63,954 nt of DNA from assembly GCA_025354525.1 (NCBI GenBank), contig JANXMS010000400.1, positions 1 to 63,954 on the forward strand. Reading direction: 5' to 3'. Positions 17,362 through 25,212 of this stretch are shown one piece after another. The DNA is from Acidobacteriota bacterium. GTDB lineage: Bacteria > Acidobacteriota > Terriglobia > Bryobacterales > Bryobacteraceae. The notes under the pieces are model-generated. The model made no database searches. It was given only the letters and a program-made list of their open reading frames with translations, and had not been told where the DNA came from. Both the position numbers and the translations under genes were made by a program. How positions within the stretch are numbered: the stretch's first letter is position 1; every line of letters starts with the position of its first letter.

Positions 17362-17773
17362 GCGGACCCGACTGATCGTTGTGCATCGCCAAGTCGCGGA
17401 CATTTTTCTGCACCGCCACCCCGCCGAAAAGCGCCAGCAAAAACGACATCGCATAGAAGCCCTTCTCGCTCGACGTCAACGTCGCGTTCCAAAGTCCAAT
17501 CGTCAGCAGCAGCATACACAGCCCCACCGAAATCCAACAAAGCCCAAAGTAAAGGGCAGAAACCCGAATATTCTCCAGCTTGTCCCGCACCGATTTCTGC
17601 AGCGATACCGCCGCAAACAACCCGTACATCAAAATCGTGAAGTAATAACCTTTCTCGTTCAAAGGCATCTCCGCGTTCCATAGCCCGATCGAAAACGAAC
17701 CCATTCCCACCATCAACGCCAGCCAAGATGCGCCAATAAACGCCGCTGTCGGTTTCTGTACCTGAAAACTCAT
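17351..17773 (-). CDS. YiaA/YiaB family inner-membrane protein
   Basis: 140 residues from the ATG at 17773, preceded by a strong ribosome site (GGGAGGA, six bases away). Two copies of the YiaA/B two-helix unit are visible. The first is FIGASWLALMVGMGSFSIGL plus GYYFTILMYGLFAAVSLQK. The second is FGLCWISVGLCMLLLTIGL plus GFYAMSFLLALFGGVAVQK. Each ends in a similar VRD motif. The function of the family is unknown. A longer in-frame extension to 18025 runs into the dispersed repeat and is rejected. Confidence 0.9.
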   Translation of the reverse strand: MSFQVQKPTAAFIGASWLALMVGMGSFSIGLWNAEMPLNEKGYYFTILMYGLFAAVSLQKSVRDKLENIRVSALYFGLCWISVGLCMLLLTIGLWNATLTSSEKGFYAMSFLLALFGGVAVQKNVRDLAMHNDQSGPPRI

Positions 17774-17879
17774 GTTAGTCCTCCCGTGTATCCTCTCACA
17801 ATCTACAGGCGCATTCGCTGCCCCGTTTCGGTCACGATAAACTGCCCCCCAAAACTTTTCCAACCGCTCTCCGCATCGT

Positions 17880-18086
17880 TTTAGAGCGATACCCGCCTTA
17901 ATGGAGGCGTTCTGGAAACCCGAACTACCGGACCCGTATTGGGCGGACTGCAAACTACGTTTGTCCCAGCTCAGGGCCCCGTCAATGCATGCCGAGGCTC
18001 TATCCCCCTTCCTCTCTCCCGACATTCCTCCGCATCTCTTCAGACGTCGCGGATTTGCCCTCTGTTAAGTCACGACTTGCTATAGC
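17880..18086. repeat. dispersed repeat, copy 1
   Basis: 207 bases nearly identical to 60724-60947. Shared landmarks are TTTAGAGCGATACCCGCC at the left edge and CTTGCTATAGC at the right edge. Compared with copy 2 this copy lacks about 18 bases (TTGTCGTCGATCTCGCCG, bounded by GCC in both copies) and has about a dozen substitutions. The right edge abuts a hicA-like coding remnant. No intact conserved protein frame is convincing, because frames on both strands differ in length between the copies. It could be a non-autonomous mobile element or an untranslated relic. Confidence 0.9.
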
Positions 18087-18271
18087 GCTCGCGCGGGTGA
18101 GCTTCGTCGCGTAGCGGCCGAACTCGGATTCGAGCGGGCTCGCGAAATAGGAAGTCACGAACGGTGGCGACCATCCCGATTCATGGCGGTACCGACATCG
18201 GGCCACCGTTGCTCTATCGAATTCTTGAACAGCTCGGAATCGACTTGGAGACGTTCGAACGCTTCCGGTAA
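18087..18271 (+). pseudogene. hicA-like toxin remnant
   Basis: Two frames on the + strand together spell most of a HicA protein. The first (from 18087) reads AGELRRVAAELGFERAREIG then SHERWR, matching the GF...GSH motif with the catalytic histidine. The second (to the TAA at 18269-18271) reads TVATIPIHGGTDIGPPLLYR then ILEQLGIDLETF, the typical C-terminus. A small deletion at about 18160-18170 removes the HPDG-like segment and shifts the frame. The N-terminal end is cut exactly where the dispersed repeat ends. No hicB antitoxin follows. It should be inactive. Confidence 0.7.
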
Positions 18272-18305
18272 TTGTGTTTACTCACCGCACAGCGGGAGAC
18301 GCGGG

Positions 18306-19886
18306 TCAGTCGTTGGCTTTTTTATCCTTCTTCTTTCCGCGGTCGAGGCCGAAGTGGGGGTCCTTGCGGTTGCCGTCGATTTTGATTTTGACGAAGGTGC
18401 CGGCGCCGTTCTTGGAGAAGAACGGGTCGACGGGTTTGAGGGCCCAACGCTTCCAGCCGGTCTGGGTTTGGGAGACCTTGGCGCGGAGACGGGCGGTGCC
18501 GCGGAAATCGAGATCCTCGGTGCCCATTTCGTAGTAACCGCCGATCTCCATCAGGGCTCCGGGGATGGCGAAGGTCAGATCCTTGAAGGTGACGGATTGG
18601 TTTTCGAGATGGAAGTGGCCGGTTAGGTCGGTGAAGACTTCGTCGATCGCGTCATTCTTGGGTTGGCCTTGGGCTTGGCGGCTGAGTCCGTCGATTTTGT
18701 CCTGGATTTGCGAGCTCAAGAAATGGCCGTTTTGCACTTTGAAGTTACCGTTGAGAATGAGCTTTTCCTTGACCTTGCCATCGAGGGGCGGGATACGGAT
18801 TTTGGTTTTGAGATAGAAGTCGCCGGTCATGAAGGGGGTGGTGCCTTTCATGGCGAGATGGAGGAGGTCGGCGAGGTGGCCTTTGGGCATGAGGACGTCG
18901 AGTTCGATGGTTTTGCGGGTATCGCCGTCTCGCTTGAGTACGACGCCGGAGGTGGTGAAGTGGGTTTGGCCGAGGGTGGCTTGGATCGGCTTGAGGATGG
19001 TGTTTCCGTTGGTGCCGTCGACTTCGACGTCGTAGTGGACTTGGAGGGGGACGGGGTTGCCGGCCATGGTGAGGCGGAAGTCGGGGATTGTCGCGTCGCC
19101 TTTGGCGAAGACGTGGGAGAGTTCGCCAGTGAAAGATCCTCGGGAATCGAGGATGCCGGCGATGCCCGAGAAGACGCTGAGATCGGCGTTTTGGAATGTG
19201 AAGTCACCATTGAGTGGGGTATCACCGGGATCGGCGGCGTTCCAGGGGCCGAAGCCGCCCTTGGCTTCGATTTGGCCGGGGGGCTTGGGGTTGCGGAGGG
19301 AAGCTTCGTACTTCATGGGCACGCCAAGGCCGGCGGAGAGAAGGCGGATGCGTTGGAGTTCGAATTCGAGGGGCGTTTTGGCGGGGTCTTTGGAAAGAAT
19401 GAAGAGTTTCGCGTTAGTGATGACTAGTTCTTCGATGATGACGTTTTTGGCGTCGGGTTTGATGGTGGTCTTGGGACGCTGGCCTTTAGGGGGGATGTAG
19501 ATTTCTAGGCCATCAAGGATGACGAGGGGGACGTATTTGATGGGATCGAAGAGCTTGCCGAGGTCGGCGGTGAAGGAAAAGTGCTTCATGCGGAAGAGGG
19601 GGGTGGGGCTGCCGCGGCGGAGGACCACGTTATCGACTTCGACGCCGGCGGAGGAGCCGCGGCCTTTGTTGATCCAGAGTTGGACGGGGGAGAATTTTGG
19701 GAGGTTGACGCGGAGGGCACCGAGTTCGACGTCGGCTTGGAAGTGGTCGCGGAGGTAGGTGATGGCTTGATCGCGGATGTAGGGTTCGAACTTAGCGGCG
19801 AGTTGTTTTGCGGAGTAGTAGAGGGCTCCGATTACACTGGCGAGGAGGGCGACGATGATGAGAACTACAATTTTCCATTTGCGCAT
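18306..19886 (-). CDS. AsmA-like envelope protein
   Basis: 526 residues. One N-terminal helix (IVVLIIVALLASVIGALYYS) is followed by a long all-beta body with repeated amphipathic strands. The C-terminal part (residues about 380-500) resembles the AsmA-like domain: LILNGNFKVQNGHFLSSQIQ, LTGHFHLENQSVTFKDLTF, then GTEDLDFRGTARL. AsmA-family proteins are bridge-like and help lipids reach the outer membrane. The tail is very lysine-rich. It is the first gene right of the skew switch, and its + strand sequence is rich in G although it is coded on the minus strand. Confidence 0.85.
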   Translation of the reverse strand: MRKWKIVVLIIVALLASVIGALYYSAKQLAAKFEPYIRDQAITYLRDHFQADVELGALRVNLPKFSPVQLWINKGRGSSAGVEVDNVVLRRGSPTPLFRMKHFSFTADLGKLFDPIKYVPLVILDGLEIYIPPKGQRPKTTIKPDAKNVIIEELVITNAKLFILSKDPAKTPLEFELQRIRLLSAGLGVPMKYEASLRNPKPPGQIEAKGGFGPWNAADPGDTPLNGDFTFQNADLSVFSGIAGILDSRGSFTGELSHVFAKGDATIPDFRLTMAGNPVPLQVHYDVEVDGTNGNTILKPIQATLGQTHFTTSGVVLKRDGDTRKTIELDVLMPKGHLADLLHLAMKGTTPFMTGDFYLKTKIRIPPLDGKVKEKLILNGNFKVQNGHFLSSQIQDKIDGLSRQAQGQPKNDAIDEVFTDLTGHFHLENQSVTFKDLTFAIPGALMEIGGYYEMGTEDLDFRGTARLRAKVSQTQTGWKRWALKPVDPFFSKNGAGTFVKIKIDGNRKDPHFGLDRGKKKDKKAND

Positions 19887-20463
19887 GTTGTTTTTGGTGC
19901 CGACGCTATGGGCCGGGGTAACGGGGAGTTCGGAGTTATAGCCGGAGGACGCGCGGTACAGCGGGATAGGTCAGATGCGCGTGGGGCGAGTTGGATTGTA
20001 CCCCGGGCAGCGGTTCCGGATGAAGCCCCGGCTTATGTGATGTCGGAGGAGCATTGCTATTCGAGTTCGCTGGGAACGACTGAGATCGTGATGGACCGGG
20101 CGTTGTCGAGTGGGACGATTATGCTTCGTTTCTTTATAGATACGTCGGTGGAAGGGAGAGTTACGGCGCGGGTGCGGGGGGGGGAGTCGCTTTGCCACTT
20201 GGGGATGCCTAGTGTGGTGGGCGGTTCGGGGCGGAGGTGGTGACGGGGAACTATTCGGCGCCGGTGCTGGTGCCTCCGGTGTTGAGGGGTGGGGCGCGGT
20301 TGACGGTGGTGGAGGCGGGGAGCCGTTCCGGTTTGGGTGGGGATTGTGCAGGGGGAGAGCAATCGTTTGTTCGTTTGGTTGCGTTGAGGGGTTTGAGCCT
20401 TTATACTGAGAGATCGGGTTCAGTACGCCTTCGTGTGCTTGTGCCCATAGGAACTTTAAGAAA
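19887..20463. other. intergenic region upstream of rpmH
   Basis: 577 bases with no gene I can support. A + frame running to 20243 stays open and includes YVMSEEHCYSSSLGTTEIVM then LSSGTIMLRFFIDTSVEGRV. It has no good start and no recognised family, and may be a relic. The sequence is very rich in G on the + strand, including a run of nine G. The rpmH promoter lies at the right end. No DnaA-box cluster was seen, but this gap is the other candidate for an origin beside rpmH. Confidence 0.5.
20379..20407 (+). promoter_or_regulatory. rpmH promoter
   Basis: TTGCGT (20379-20384) and TATACT (20402-20407) are separated by 17 bases, the ideal spacing for the housekeeping sigma factor. The start of rpmH is 57 bases downstream, so transcription would begin near 20414 and give a leader of about 50 bases. 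It should drive rpmH-rnpA-yidD-yidC and probably khpB and mnmE, which follow with short gaps or overlaps. Confidence 0.65.
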
Positions 20464-20631
20464 ATGCCGAAGCGTACATATCAGCCTAATAATCGTAAGC
20501 GTGCCAAAGTGCATGGCTTTCGCGAGCGCATGAGCACCAAGAATGGTCGCGCCGTGCTGGCTCGCCGCCGTGCGCGGGGCCGCTGGAAACTCACCGTCAG
20601 TGACGAGCCTGCCGTCCGTACCGCCAACTAG
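20464..20631 (+). CDS. rpmH: ribosomal protein L34 (bL34)
   Basis: 55 residues beginning [20 protein letters not shown] and containing [20 protein letters not shown], the family signature. It is a component of the large ribosomal subunit. The last ten residues ([12 protein letters not shown] region) extend slightly past the usual 44-46 residue form. The extension overlaps the start of rnpA, which is read in a different frame. First gene of the rpmH-rnpA-yidD-yidC cluster. Confidence 0.98.
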   Translation: MPKRTYQPNNRKRAKVHGFRERMSTKNGRAVLARRRARGRWKLTVSDEPAVRTAN

Positions 20632-20992
20632 CGGCCCGTTAAGCTCCCACCGTCTGCGTAAACCGGGCGAGTTCCGGAAGGTTTACGATCAAGGTGTGCG
20701 ATATCCGAGTACCTATTTCGTGGCTTTTTGCTTGCGGCATAGTTCCGTTTCCGCCGACGCGGCCCTTCGTGGGCCGGGTCCGCGTATTGGGATAACGATT
20801 CCGCGTGCGGTGGGGAAAGCGGTGCAGCGGAACAAGATTCGGCGTCGGCTGCGGGAGATACTGCGGCCGCGGCTGGCGAAGATTTCTGCTGCTTGCGACA
20901 TTGTGTTCAATCCGCGGCGTTCAGCCTTACTGGTTGATTTTGCGGTGCTTGAACGCGAGATGGACAAGGTTTTGGCGCGATGCAGCGCGTAA
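20543..20992 (+). CDS. rnpA: ribonuclease P protein component, start inside rpmH
   Basis: RnpA helps the RNase P RNA process tRNA 5' ends. Core motifs are [40 protein letters not shown], then RRRLREILR (the RNR signature). Between the rpmH stop (20631) and the conserved HRLRKPGEF there is no ATG, GTG or TTG in this frame. The start must therefore lie inside rpmH: ATG 20543 (149 residues), GTG 20570 or GTG 20600. Overlaps would be 89, 62 or 32 bases. Thermus species are known to have rnpA overlapping rpmH in this way. No strong ribosome site marks any of the three. Confidence 0.93.
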   Translation: MVAPCWLAAVRGAAGNSPSVTSLPSVPPTSGPLSSHRLRKPGEFRKVYDQGVRYPSTYFVAFCLRHSSVSADAALRGPGPRIGITIPRAVGKAVQRNKIRRRLREILRPRLAKISAACDIVFNPRRSALLVDFAVLEREMDKVLARCSA

Positions 20993-21222
20993 TGACCCGG
21001 CTGACGCCGGTGGGACTTTCCTTGTCCGTGCTTCGTTTTTATAAGCGAGGGATATCGCCCTGGCTTCCGTCGGCTTGCCGATTTCATCCTAGCTGCTCCG
21101 TCTACATGATGGAGGCAATCGCCCGGTTTGGCGTCCTGAAGGGCGCCTGGCTGGGCGTGCGGCGTTTAGGCCGTTGCCATCCGTTTTGTGAAGGCGGCGT
21201 TGATCGCGTCCCGAATAACTAA
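20980..21222 (+). CDS. yidD: membrane protein insertion efficiency factor YidD
   Basis: 80 residues with the family core [20 protein letters not shown], then [20 protein letters not shown] and a [10 protein letters not shown] end. It is a small amphipathic protein at the inner membrane that aids YidC-dependent insertion. It overlaps rnpA by 13 bases and ends six bases before yidC, the conserved order. Length is normal. Confidence 0.95.
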   Translation: MQRVMTRLTPVGLSLSVLRFYKRGISPWLPSACRFHPSCSVYMMEAIARFGVLKGAWLGVRRLGRCHPFCEGGVDRVPNN

Positions 21223-21228
21223 CTCCTT

Positions 21229-22935
21229 ATGGCTGATCCGAACCCGAAGAAAGAGCTTTCGATGGAGCAGCGGTTGCTGCTGGCGTTTGTATTGATGGGG
21301 GTGGTGATCTTTGCCTCTCAATACTTGATGCCGAAGTCGCCGACGCCTCCGACGCCGGCGAAAAAAGACGCTGGTCAGGTGATGAAGCAGGAGGCGAAGG
21401 CGGGAACGCCTGGGGCTCCGGTTTCTGGTGCCGTGGCAGAGGCTCCGCCGGTGCCGACGGAGACGACGACGGCGACGAAAGAGGAGTTTCCGTTTCTCGA
21501 TACCGATCTCTATCGGATTCAGTTTGCCAATCGTGGGGCGGTGGTGCTGAGTTGGGTGTTGAAGAATTTCAAGGACAACACGGGTCGGTCGCTTGATTTG
21601 GTTTCGGCGGTGAACACGACGGCGATTGGGGTGCGGCCGTTTTCGTACGATTTCAGGGACCAGAAGCCGCCGGTGGAGTTGAGTACGGCGCTGTTTGCGA
21701 TGGAGAAGGGTGTGGACGGAAAGTCGATCACCTTTACTTATTCGGATGGCAAGGTGACGGCGCGGAAGAGCTTTTCCTTTAAAGATAAGAGCTATTTGGG
21801 CGAGGTGAAGAGCGAGGTTGTTTCGAACGGCGCATTGCTTTCGCACGGTTTAGTTTGGCGCGGTGGATTTGGCGACCCGAGCGTGGATAAGGCCTACGCG
21901 GCGCAGCTTTCGCTGCATCAGGAGGCTAACGAGAACTATCCGACGACGCTGGAGAGTGCGAAGGCGGAGAACGGGCCGATTGTGAACGCCGGTAACTACA
22001 CTTTTGTTGGGATGGAAGACGCCTTCTTCGCGATGCTATTTTTGCCGAAGGCGGGGCAGACGGTGGAGATCAAAACGTTCACCGATAAGCTGCCGTGGCC
22101 GGCGGGGTCGAAGGACTTTCTTCCGTTTGTGGGGACCGGGGTGGGGTTGGCGGGGAAGAACGAGTTTAAGCTGTACGTGGGGCCGAAGGATCTAGAGATA
22201 TTAAAGGCGACGGATCCGCGGATTGAGTCGGTGGTGGATTGGGGCTGGTTTGGGTGGATTGCGCGACCGCTGTTTGCGATGTTGCGTTGGGTGCATGCAC
22301 ATTCGTTCCAGAACTGGGGTTGGGCGATTGTTTTGGTTACGGTGTTAATCAACGTGGCGCTGGTGCCGCTGAAGCTGAGCAGCATGAAGAGCATGAAGAA
22401 GATGGCTCTTTTGCAGCCGCAGATTCAGGCGATTAACGATCGGTACAAAGGCGTGGGGATGAACGACCCCCGGGCGAATGAGAAGAACACCGAGACGATG
22501 GACTTGTACAAGAAGAACGGGGTGAATCCGGCGGGTGGCTGTGTGCCCCTGCTGTTGCAGTTCCCGTTTTTCATTGGTTTTTATAAAGTGTTGTCGGTGG
22601 CGACGGAGTTGCGCGGGGCCGAATGGCTTTGGGTGACGGACCTTTCGCGGCCGGAGACGTTGGCGCTGCGGGTATTGCCGCTCTTGATGTTGGGGTCGCA
22701 GATTTACTTGCAGAAGATGACGCCGACGACGGGTGGCGATCCGGCACAGCAGCGGGTGATGATGTTCATGATGCCGGTGATGATGGCGTTTCTGTTCTGG
22801 AATGCGTCGAGTGGTCTGGTGTTATACTGGCTTACCGGAAACGTCGTTGGCATTGTGCAGCAGATGTTCTTCAATAAGCTGACGCCGTCGACGGGTGTGA
22901 CCGCGGCACCGATTGCGGCGAAGAAGAAAAAGTAA
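21229..22935 (+). CDS. yidC: membrane protein insertase YidC
   Basis: 568 residues. An N-terminal helix (LLLAFVLMGVVIFASQYLM) precedes the large periplasmic beta domain of Gram-negative YidC (residues about 60-340). The conserved five-helix insertase core follows, with NWGWAIVLVTVLINVALVPL, PLLLQFPFFIGFYKVLS and NASSGLVLYWLTGNVVGIVQ. The C-terminus ends in a lysine run (KKKK) suited to ribosome contact. It inserts and folds inner-membrane proteins with or without SecYEG. Confidence 0.97.
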   Translation: MADPNPKKELSMEQRLLLAFVLMGVVIFASQYLMPKSPTPPTPAKKDAGQVMKQEAKAGTPGAPVSGAVAEAPPVPTETTTATKEEFPFLDTDLYRIQFANRGAVVLSWVLKNFKDNTGRSLDLVSAVNTTAIGVRPFSYDFRDQKPPVELSTALFAMEKGVDGKSITFTYSDGKVTARKSFSFKDKSYLGEVKSEVVSNGALLSHGLVWRGGFGDPSVDKAYAAQLSLHQEANENYPTTLESAKAENGPIVNAGNYTFVGMEDAFFAMLFLPKAGQTVEIKTFTDKLPWPAGSKDFLPFVGTGVGLAGKNEFKLYVGPKDLEILKATDPRIESVVDWGWFGWIARPLFAMLRWVHAHSFQNWGWAIVLVTVLINVALVPLKLSSMKSMKKMALLQPQIQAINDRYKGVGMNDPRANEKNTETMDLYKKNGVNPAGGCVPLLLQFPFFIGFYKVLSVATELRGAEWLWVTDLSRPETLALRVLPLLMLGSQIYLQKMTPTTGGDPAQQRVMMFMMPVMMAFLFWNASSGLVLYWLTGNVVGIVQQMFFNKLTPSTGVTAAPIAAKKKK

Positions 22936-22950
22936 ATCGACCTAACGCAG

Positions 22951-23577
22951 ATGAGCAACGCACAGAAATACACGGTAGAAGCCTACGGGCCGCGCATCGA
23001 GCAGTTCCTGGGCGAGTTGATCGCGAAGGCTGGCTTGGAGATGGAGTTCGCAGTGAGTCCGGGGGCGAGTTTGCATCCGGAGATTGAGAACCCGGAGCTG
23101 ATGGTGAAGTTCACCGGCCCGGACCTCGACATGCTGCTGGCGAACCGGGCGGAGTTGATGTTGGCGCTGGAGCATTTGACGCTGGAGTTGCTGCGGGTGC
23201 CGTCGGATGAGCATTCGCTTGTGTGTTTTGACGCAAATGACTATCGGCTGCTGCGGATGGAAGAGTTGCGGCTGAGCGCGTTGGCGGCGGCGGAGAAGGT
23301 GAAGAAATCGGGGGAAGCGTTCCGTTTTTCGCCGATGACTTCGCGGGAGCGTCGGATTGTCCATATGGCTTTGCGGGGCGAGACAGAGTTGACGAGCGAG
23401 AGCTTTGGGACGGGGCCGACGCGGCAGGTGGTGATTTACCTGGCAAGTGGACCGAAGCCGAATATTCCATTGCTGCCGCCGCCACCGCCTCGGCGGGCAT
23501 TTGGGGCACCGGCGACGGAGCGGGCACCGCGGGATGATCGAGATCGGCGGGGGTCGCGTCCGCGGCGCGACGCGTAA
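22951..23577 (+). CDS. khpB: Jag/KhpB-type RNA-binding protein
   Basis: 208 residues. An N-terminal KH-like region (residues about 5-85, with ELMVKFTGPDLDMLLANRAE) is followed by an R3H domain around 120-175 containing MTSRERRIVHMALRGETELT. The Jag_N domain found in Firmicutes is absent. The C-terminus is proline- and arginine-rich, and probably disordered. Its place between yidC and mnmE is conserved in many phyla. The family binds RNA and affects cell envelope regulation. Confidence 0.9.
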   Translation: MSNAQKYTVEAYGPRIEQFLGELIAKAGLEMEFAVSPGASLHPEIENPELMVKFTGPDLDMLLANRAELMLALEHLTLELLRVPSDEHSLVCFDANDYRLLRMEELRLSALAAAEKVKKSGEAFRFSPMTSRERRIVHMALRGETELTSESFGTGPTRQVVIYLASGPKPNIPLLPPPPPRRAFGAPATERAPRDDRDRRGSRPRRDA

Positions 23578-23583
23578 GTTTTC

Positions 23584-24894
23584 GTGGTGGATACAATTGT
23601 TGCAATTGCGACGCCGCCGGGCCGGGGGGGGATTGGCGTTGTGCGGGTGTCGGGTGTCGGGGCACGGGGGATAGTGGAGCAGGTGCTGGGCGCTCCGCTG
23701 GGGGCGGTGCGGGTGGCGACGCTGCGGAAGATGGTGGACCCGGTGGTGGTGACTTACTTTGCGGGGCCGCAATCGTATACGGGTGAAGATGTGGTGGAGA
23801 TTTCATGCCACGGGGCGCCGGTGATTTTACGGCATGTGGTGGAGCAGTGCGTGGGGGCGGGGGCCAGGTTAGCGAATCCGGGCGAATTTACGCTGCGGGC
23901 GATGGTGCATGGGCGGTTGGACTTGCCACAGGCGGAAGCGGTGCGGGATTTGATCAACGCGTCGACGTTGTACCAGGCGCGGGTGGCGGCGCGGCAGGTG
24001 GGCGGGTCGGTGGCGAAAGTGGTGCGGCCGATCAAGGAGATGTTGCTAGAGTTGATTGCGCTGTTGGAAGCGGGGATCGACTTTGCGGATGACGATGTGA
24101 GCGTGGCGCCGGATGCGGAGTTATTGCGTCGCTTGGGGCCGATTGCGGTGGAGGTGGAGCGGTTGGCGCGGAGCTTTGACTATGGGCGGTTGGTGCATGG
24201 GGGAGTGACGCTGGCGATTGTGGGTCGGCCGAACGTGGGGAAGAGCTCGCTGTTCAATCGGTTGTTGGACCAGGATCGGGCAATTGTGACTGATATTGCG
24301 GGTACGACGCGGGATTTGGTGGCGGAGACGGCGAGCTTGGGGGGCGTGCCGGTTCGTTTTGTGGATACGGCGGGGATTCGGGCGGGGGGCGACTTAGTGG
24401 AGGCGCTGGGGATTGAGCGGAGTTTGCAGGCGATGGCAGACGCGGATTTGACGATTGTGGTGGTGGATGGGAGTGTGGAGTTAGCGGCGGAGGATGAGCG
24501 GATCTTAGAAAAGGCCGAGGAGCAGGGTCGGCATTTGGTGGTGTTGAATAAGTCGGATTTGGAGGGGAAGGTGGAGCGGGAAGGGTTGCGGGTTTCGGCT
24601 AAGACGGGGGAGGGGGTGGAGGAGTTGCGGGCGGCGATTTTGGGGGCGATTGGCCATGCTTCGGCGGGGGAGCATGAATTTTCGTTTATTACGTCGCTGC
24701 GGCAGGCGGAGTTATTCCGCGCGAGTGGAGAGGCTTTGCGGAAGGCTGAGCAGGCGGTGGGGCAGCGGGTACCCCACGAGATGCTGCTTTTGGACCTTTA
24801 TGAGGCGCTCTGGCCGCTGGATGCGGTGACGGGTGCGACGACGGCGGACGACATCCTAAACCGCATTTTTTCGACGTTTTGTATCGGAAAGTAA
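23584..24894 (+). CDS. mnmE: tRNA modification GTPase MnmE (TrmE)
   Basis: 436 residues from a GTG. The N-terminal formyl-THF-binding domain ([20 protein letters not shown]) is followed by a helical domain and an inserted G domain with [12 protein letters not shown] (P-loop), DIAGTTRD (switch), DTAG and NKSD. The protein ends in CIGK, the conserved catalytic C-terminal motif. With MnmG it modifies wobble uridine (cmnm5U); mnmG is not in this window. Last gene of the rpmH cluster. Confidence 0.97.
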   Translation: MVDTIVAIATPPGRGGIGVVRVSGVGARGIVEQVLGAPLGAVRVATLRKMVDPVVVTYFAGPQSYTGEDVVEISCHGAPVILRHVVEQCVGAGARLANPGEFTLRAMVHGRLDLPQAEAVRDLINASTLYQARVAARQVGGSVAKVVRPIKEMLLELIALLEAGIDFADDDVSVAPDAELLRRLGPIAVEVERLARSFDYGRLVHGGVTLAIVGRPNVGKSSLFNRLLDQDRAIVTDIAGTTRDLVAETASLGGVPVRFVDTAGIRAGGDLVEALGIERSLQAMADADLTIVVVDGSVELAAEDERILEKAEEQGRHLVVLNKSDLEGKVEREGLRVSAKTGEGVEELRAAILGAIGHASAGEHEFSFITSLRQAELFRASGEALRKAEQAVGQRVPHEMLLLDLYEALWPLDAVTGATTADDILNRIFSTFCIGK

Positions 24895-24895
24895 G

Positions 24896-25138
24896 CTATT
24901 CGGCGACGGCGACGGTTGCGGTGGTCGCTTTTTTGCGGGCGGCGCGCTTCTTTTCAGGGGGAGGCGTCCGGTTCGATTTGGTGAGGTTGGGCAGGACGAT
25001 GGAGAGGACGAATTTCTTCTCGCCGAGATCGTCGAATTTGATCGTGATGTGCTCTTCGGTGCAGAGGACCACGCTGCCGAGGCCGAATTTGGGATGTTCT
25101 ACTTGCGCGCCGAGGGCGAATGCGGGTTTAGCGGCCAT
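24896..25138 (-). CDS. small protein like the UvrD/PcrA C-terminal domain
   Basis: 80 residues. The first 50 (FALGAQVEHPKFGLGSVVLC, then ITIKFDDLGEKKFVLS) resemble the tudor-like C-terminal segment of UvrD/PcrA helicases, which has the form VxHPKFGxG..., FxxxGxKKL. The rest is a basic, alanine-rich tail (KKRAARKKATT). It is a stand-alone version of that module and may bind RNA polymerase or nucleic acid. It converges on mnmE with one base between their stops. Confidence 0.75.
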   Translation of the reverse strand: MAAKPAFALGAQVEHPKFGLGSVVLCTEEHITIKFDDLGEKKFVLSIVLPNLTKSNRTPPPEKKRAARKKATTATVAVAE

Positions 25139-25168
25139 ATCGATGGACTCCTAAACGCTATGATAACA

Positions 25169-25195
25169 CAGGGTTTTGAAACGAACCGAACCCTG
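25169..25195. promoter_or_regulatory. inverted repeat in the divergent promoter gap
   Basis: CAGGGTT (25169-25175) and AACCCTG (25189-25195) form a 7-base inverted repeat around a 13-base spacer, in the 74-base gap between the UvrD-C-like gene and the first subtilase. Such spacing suits a dimeric repressor, or a hairpin in the leader of the protease transcript. TATGAT (25159-25164) could be a -10 box just to its left. Confidence 0.35.
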
Positions 25196-25212
25196 GGAGC
25201 GTCGAGGTGAGT

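Larger units (their letters stand above)
17774..18305. other. candidate replication-origin region (GC-skew switch)
   Basis: A 532-base interval with no intact gene. Left of it the + strand is rich in C in genes of both orientations; right of it the + strand is rich in G in genes of both orientations. A C-to-G change read left to right marks an origin in most bacteria, and rpmH-rnpA-yidC, often near oriC, start at 20.4 kb. The interval holds a dispersed repeat, a broken hicA-like gene and a hairpin (ACGGTGGC at 18161, CCACCGT at 18203, inner arms CCCGAT and ATCGGG). I found no clear DnaA box (TTATCCACA) and no dnaA or dnaN gene, so the exact origin could also lie in the gap at 19887-20463. Confidence 0.5.

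Noticed and set aside
17774-18305. DnaA-box cluster in the skew-switch interval
   Set aside because: Scanned by eye for TTATCCACA and its complement; nothing closer than three mismatches.
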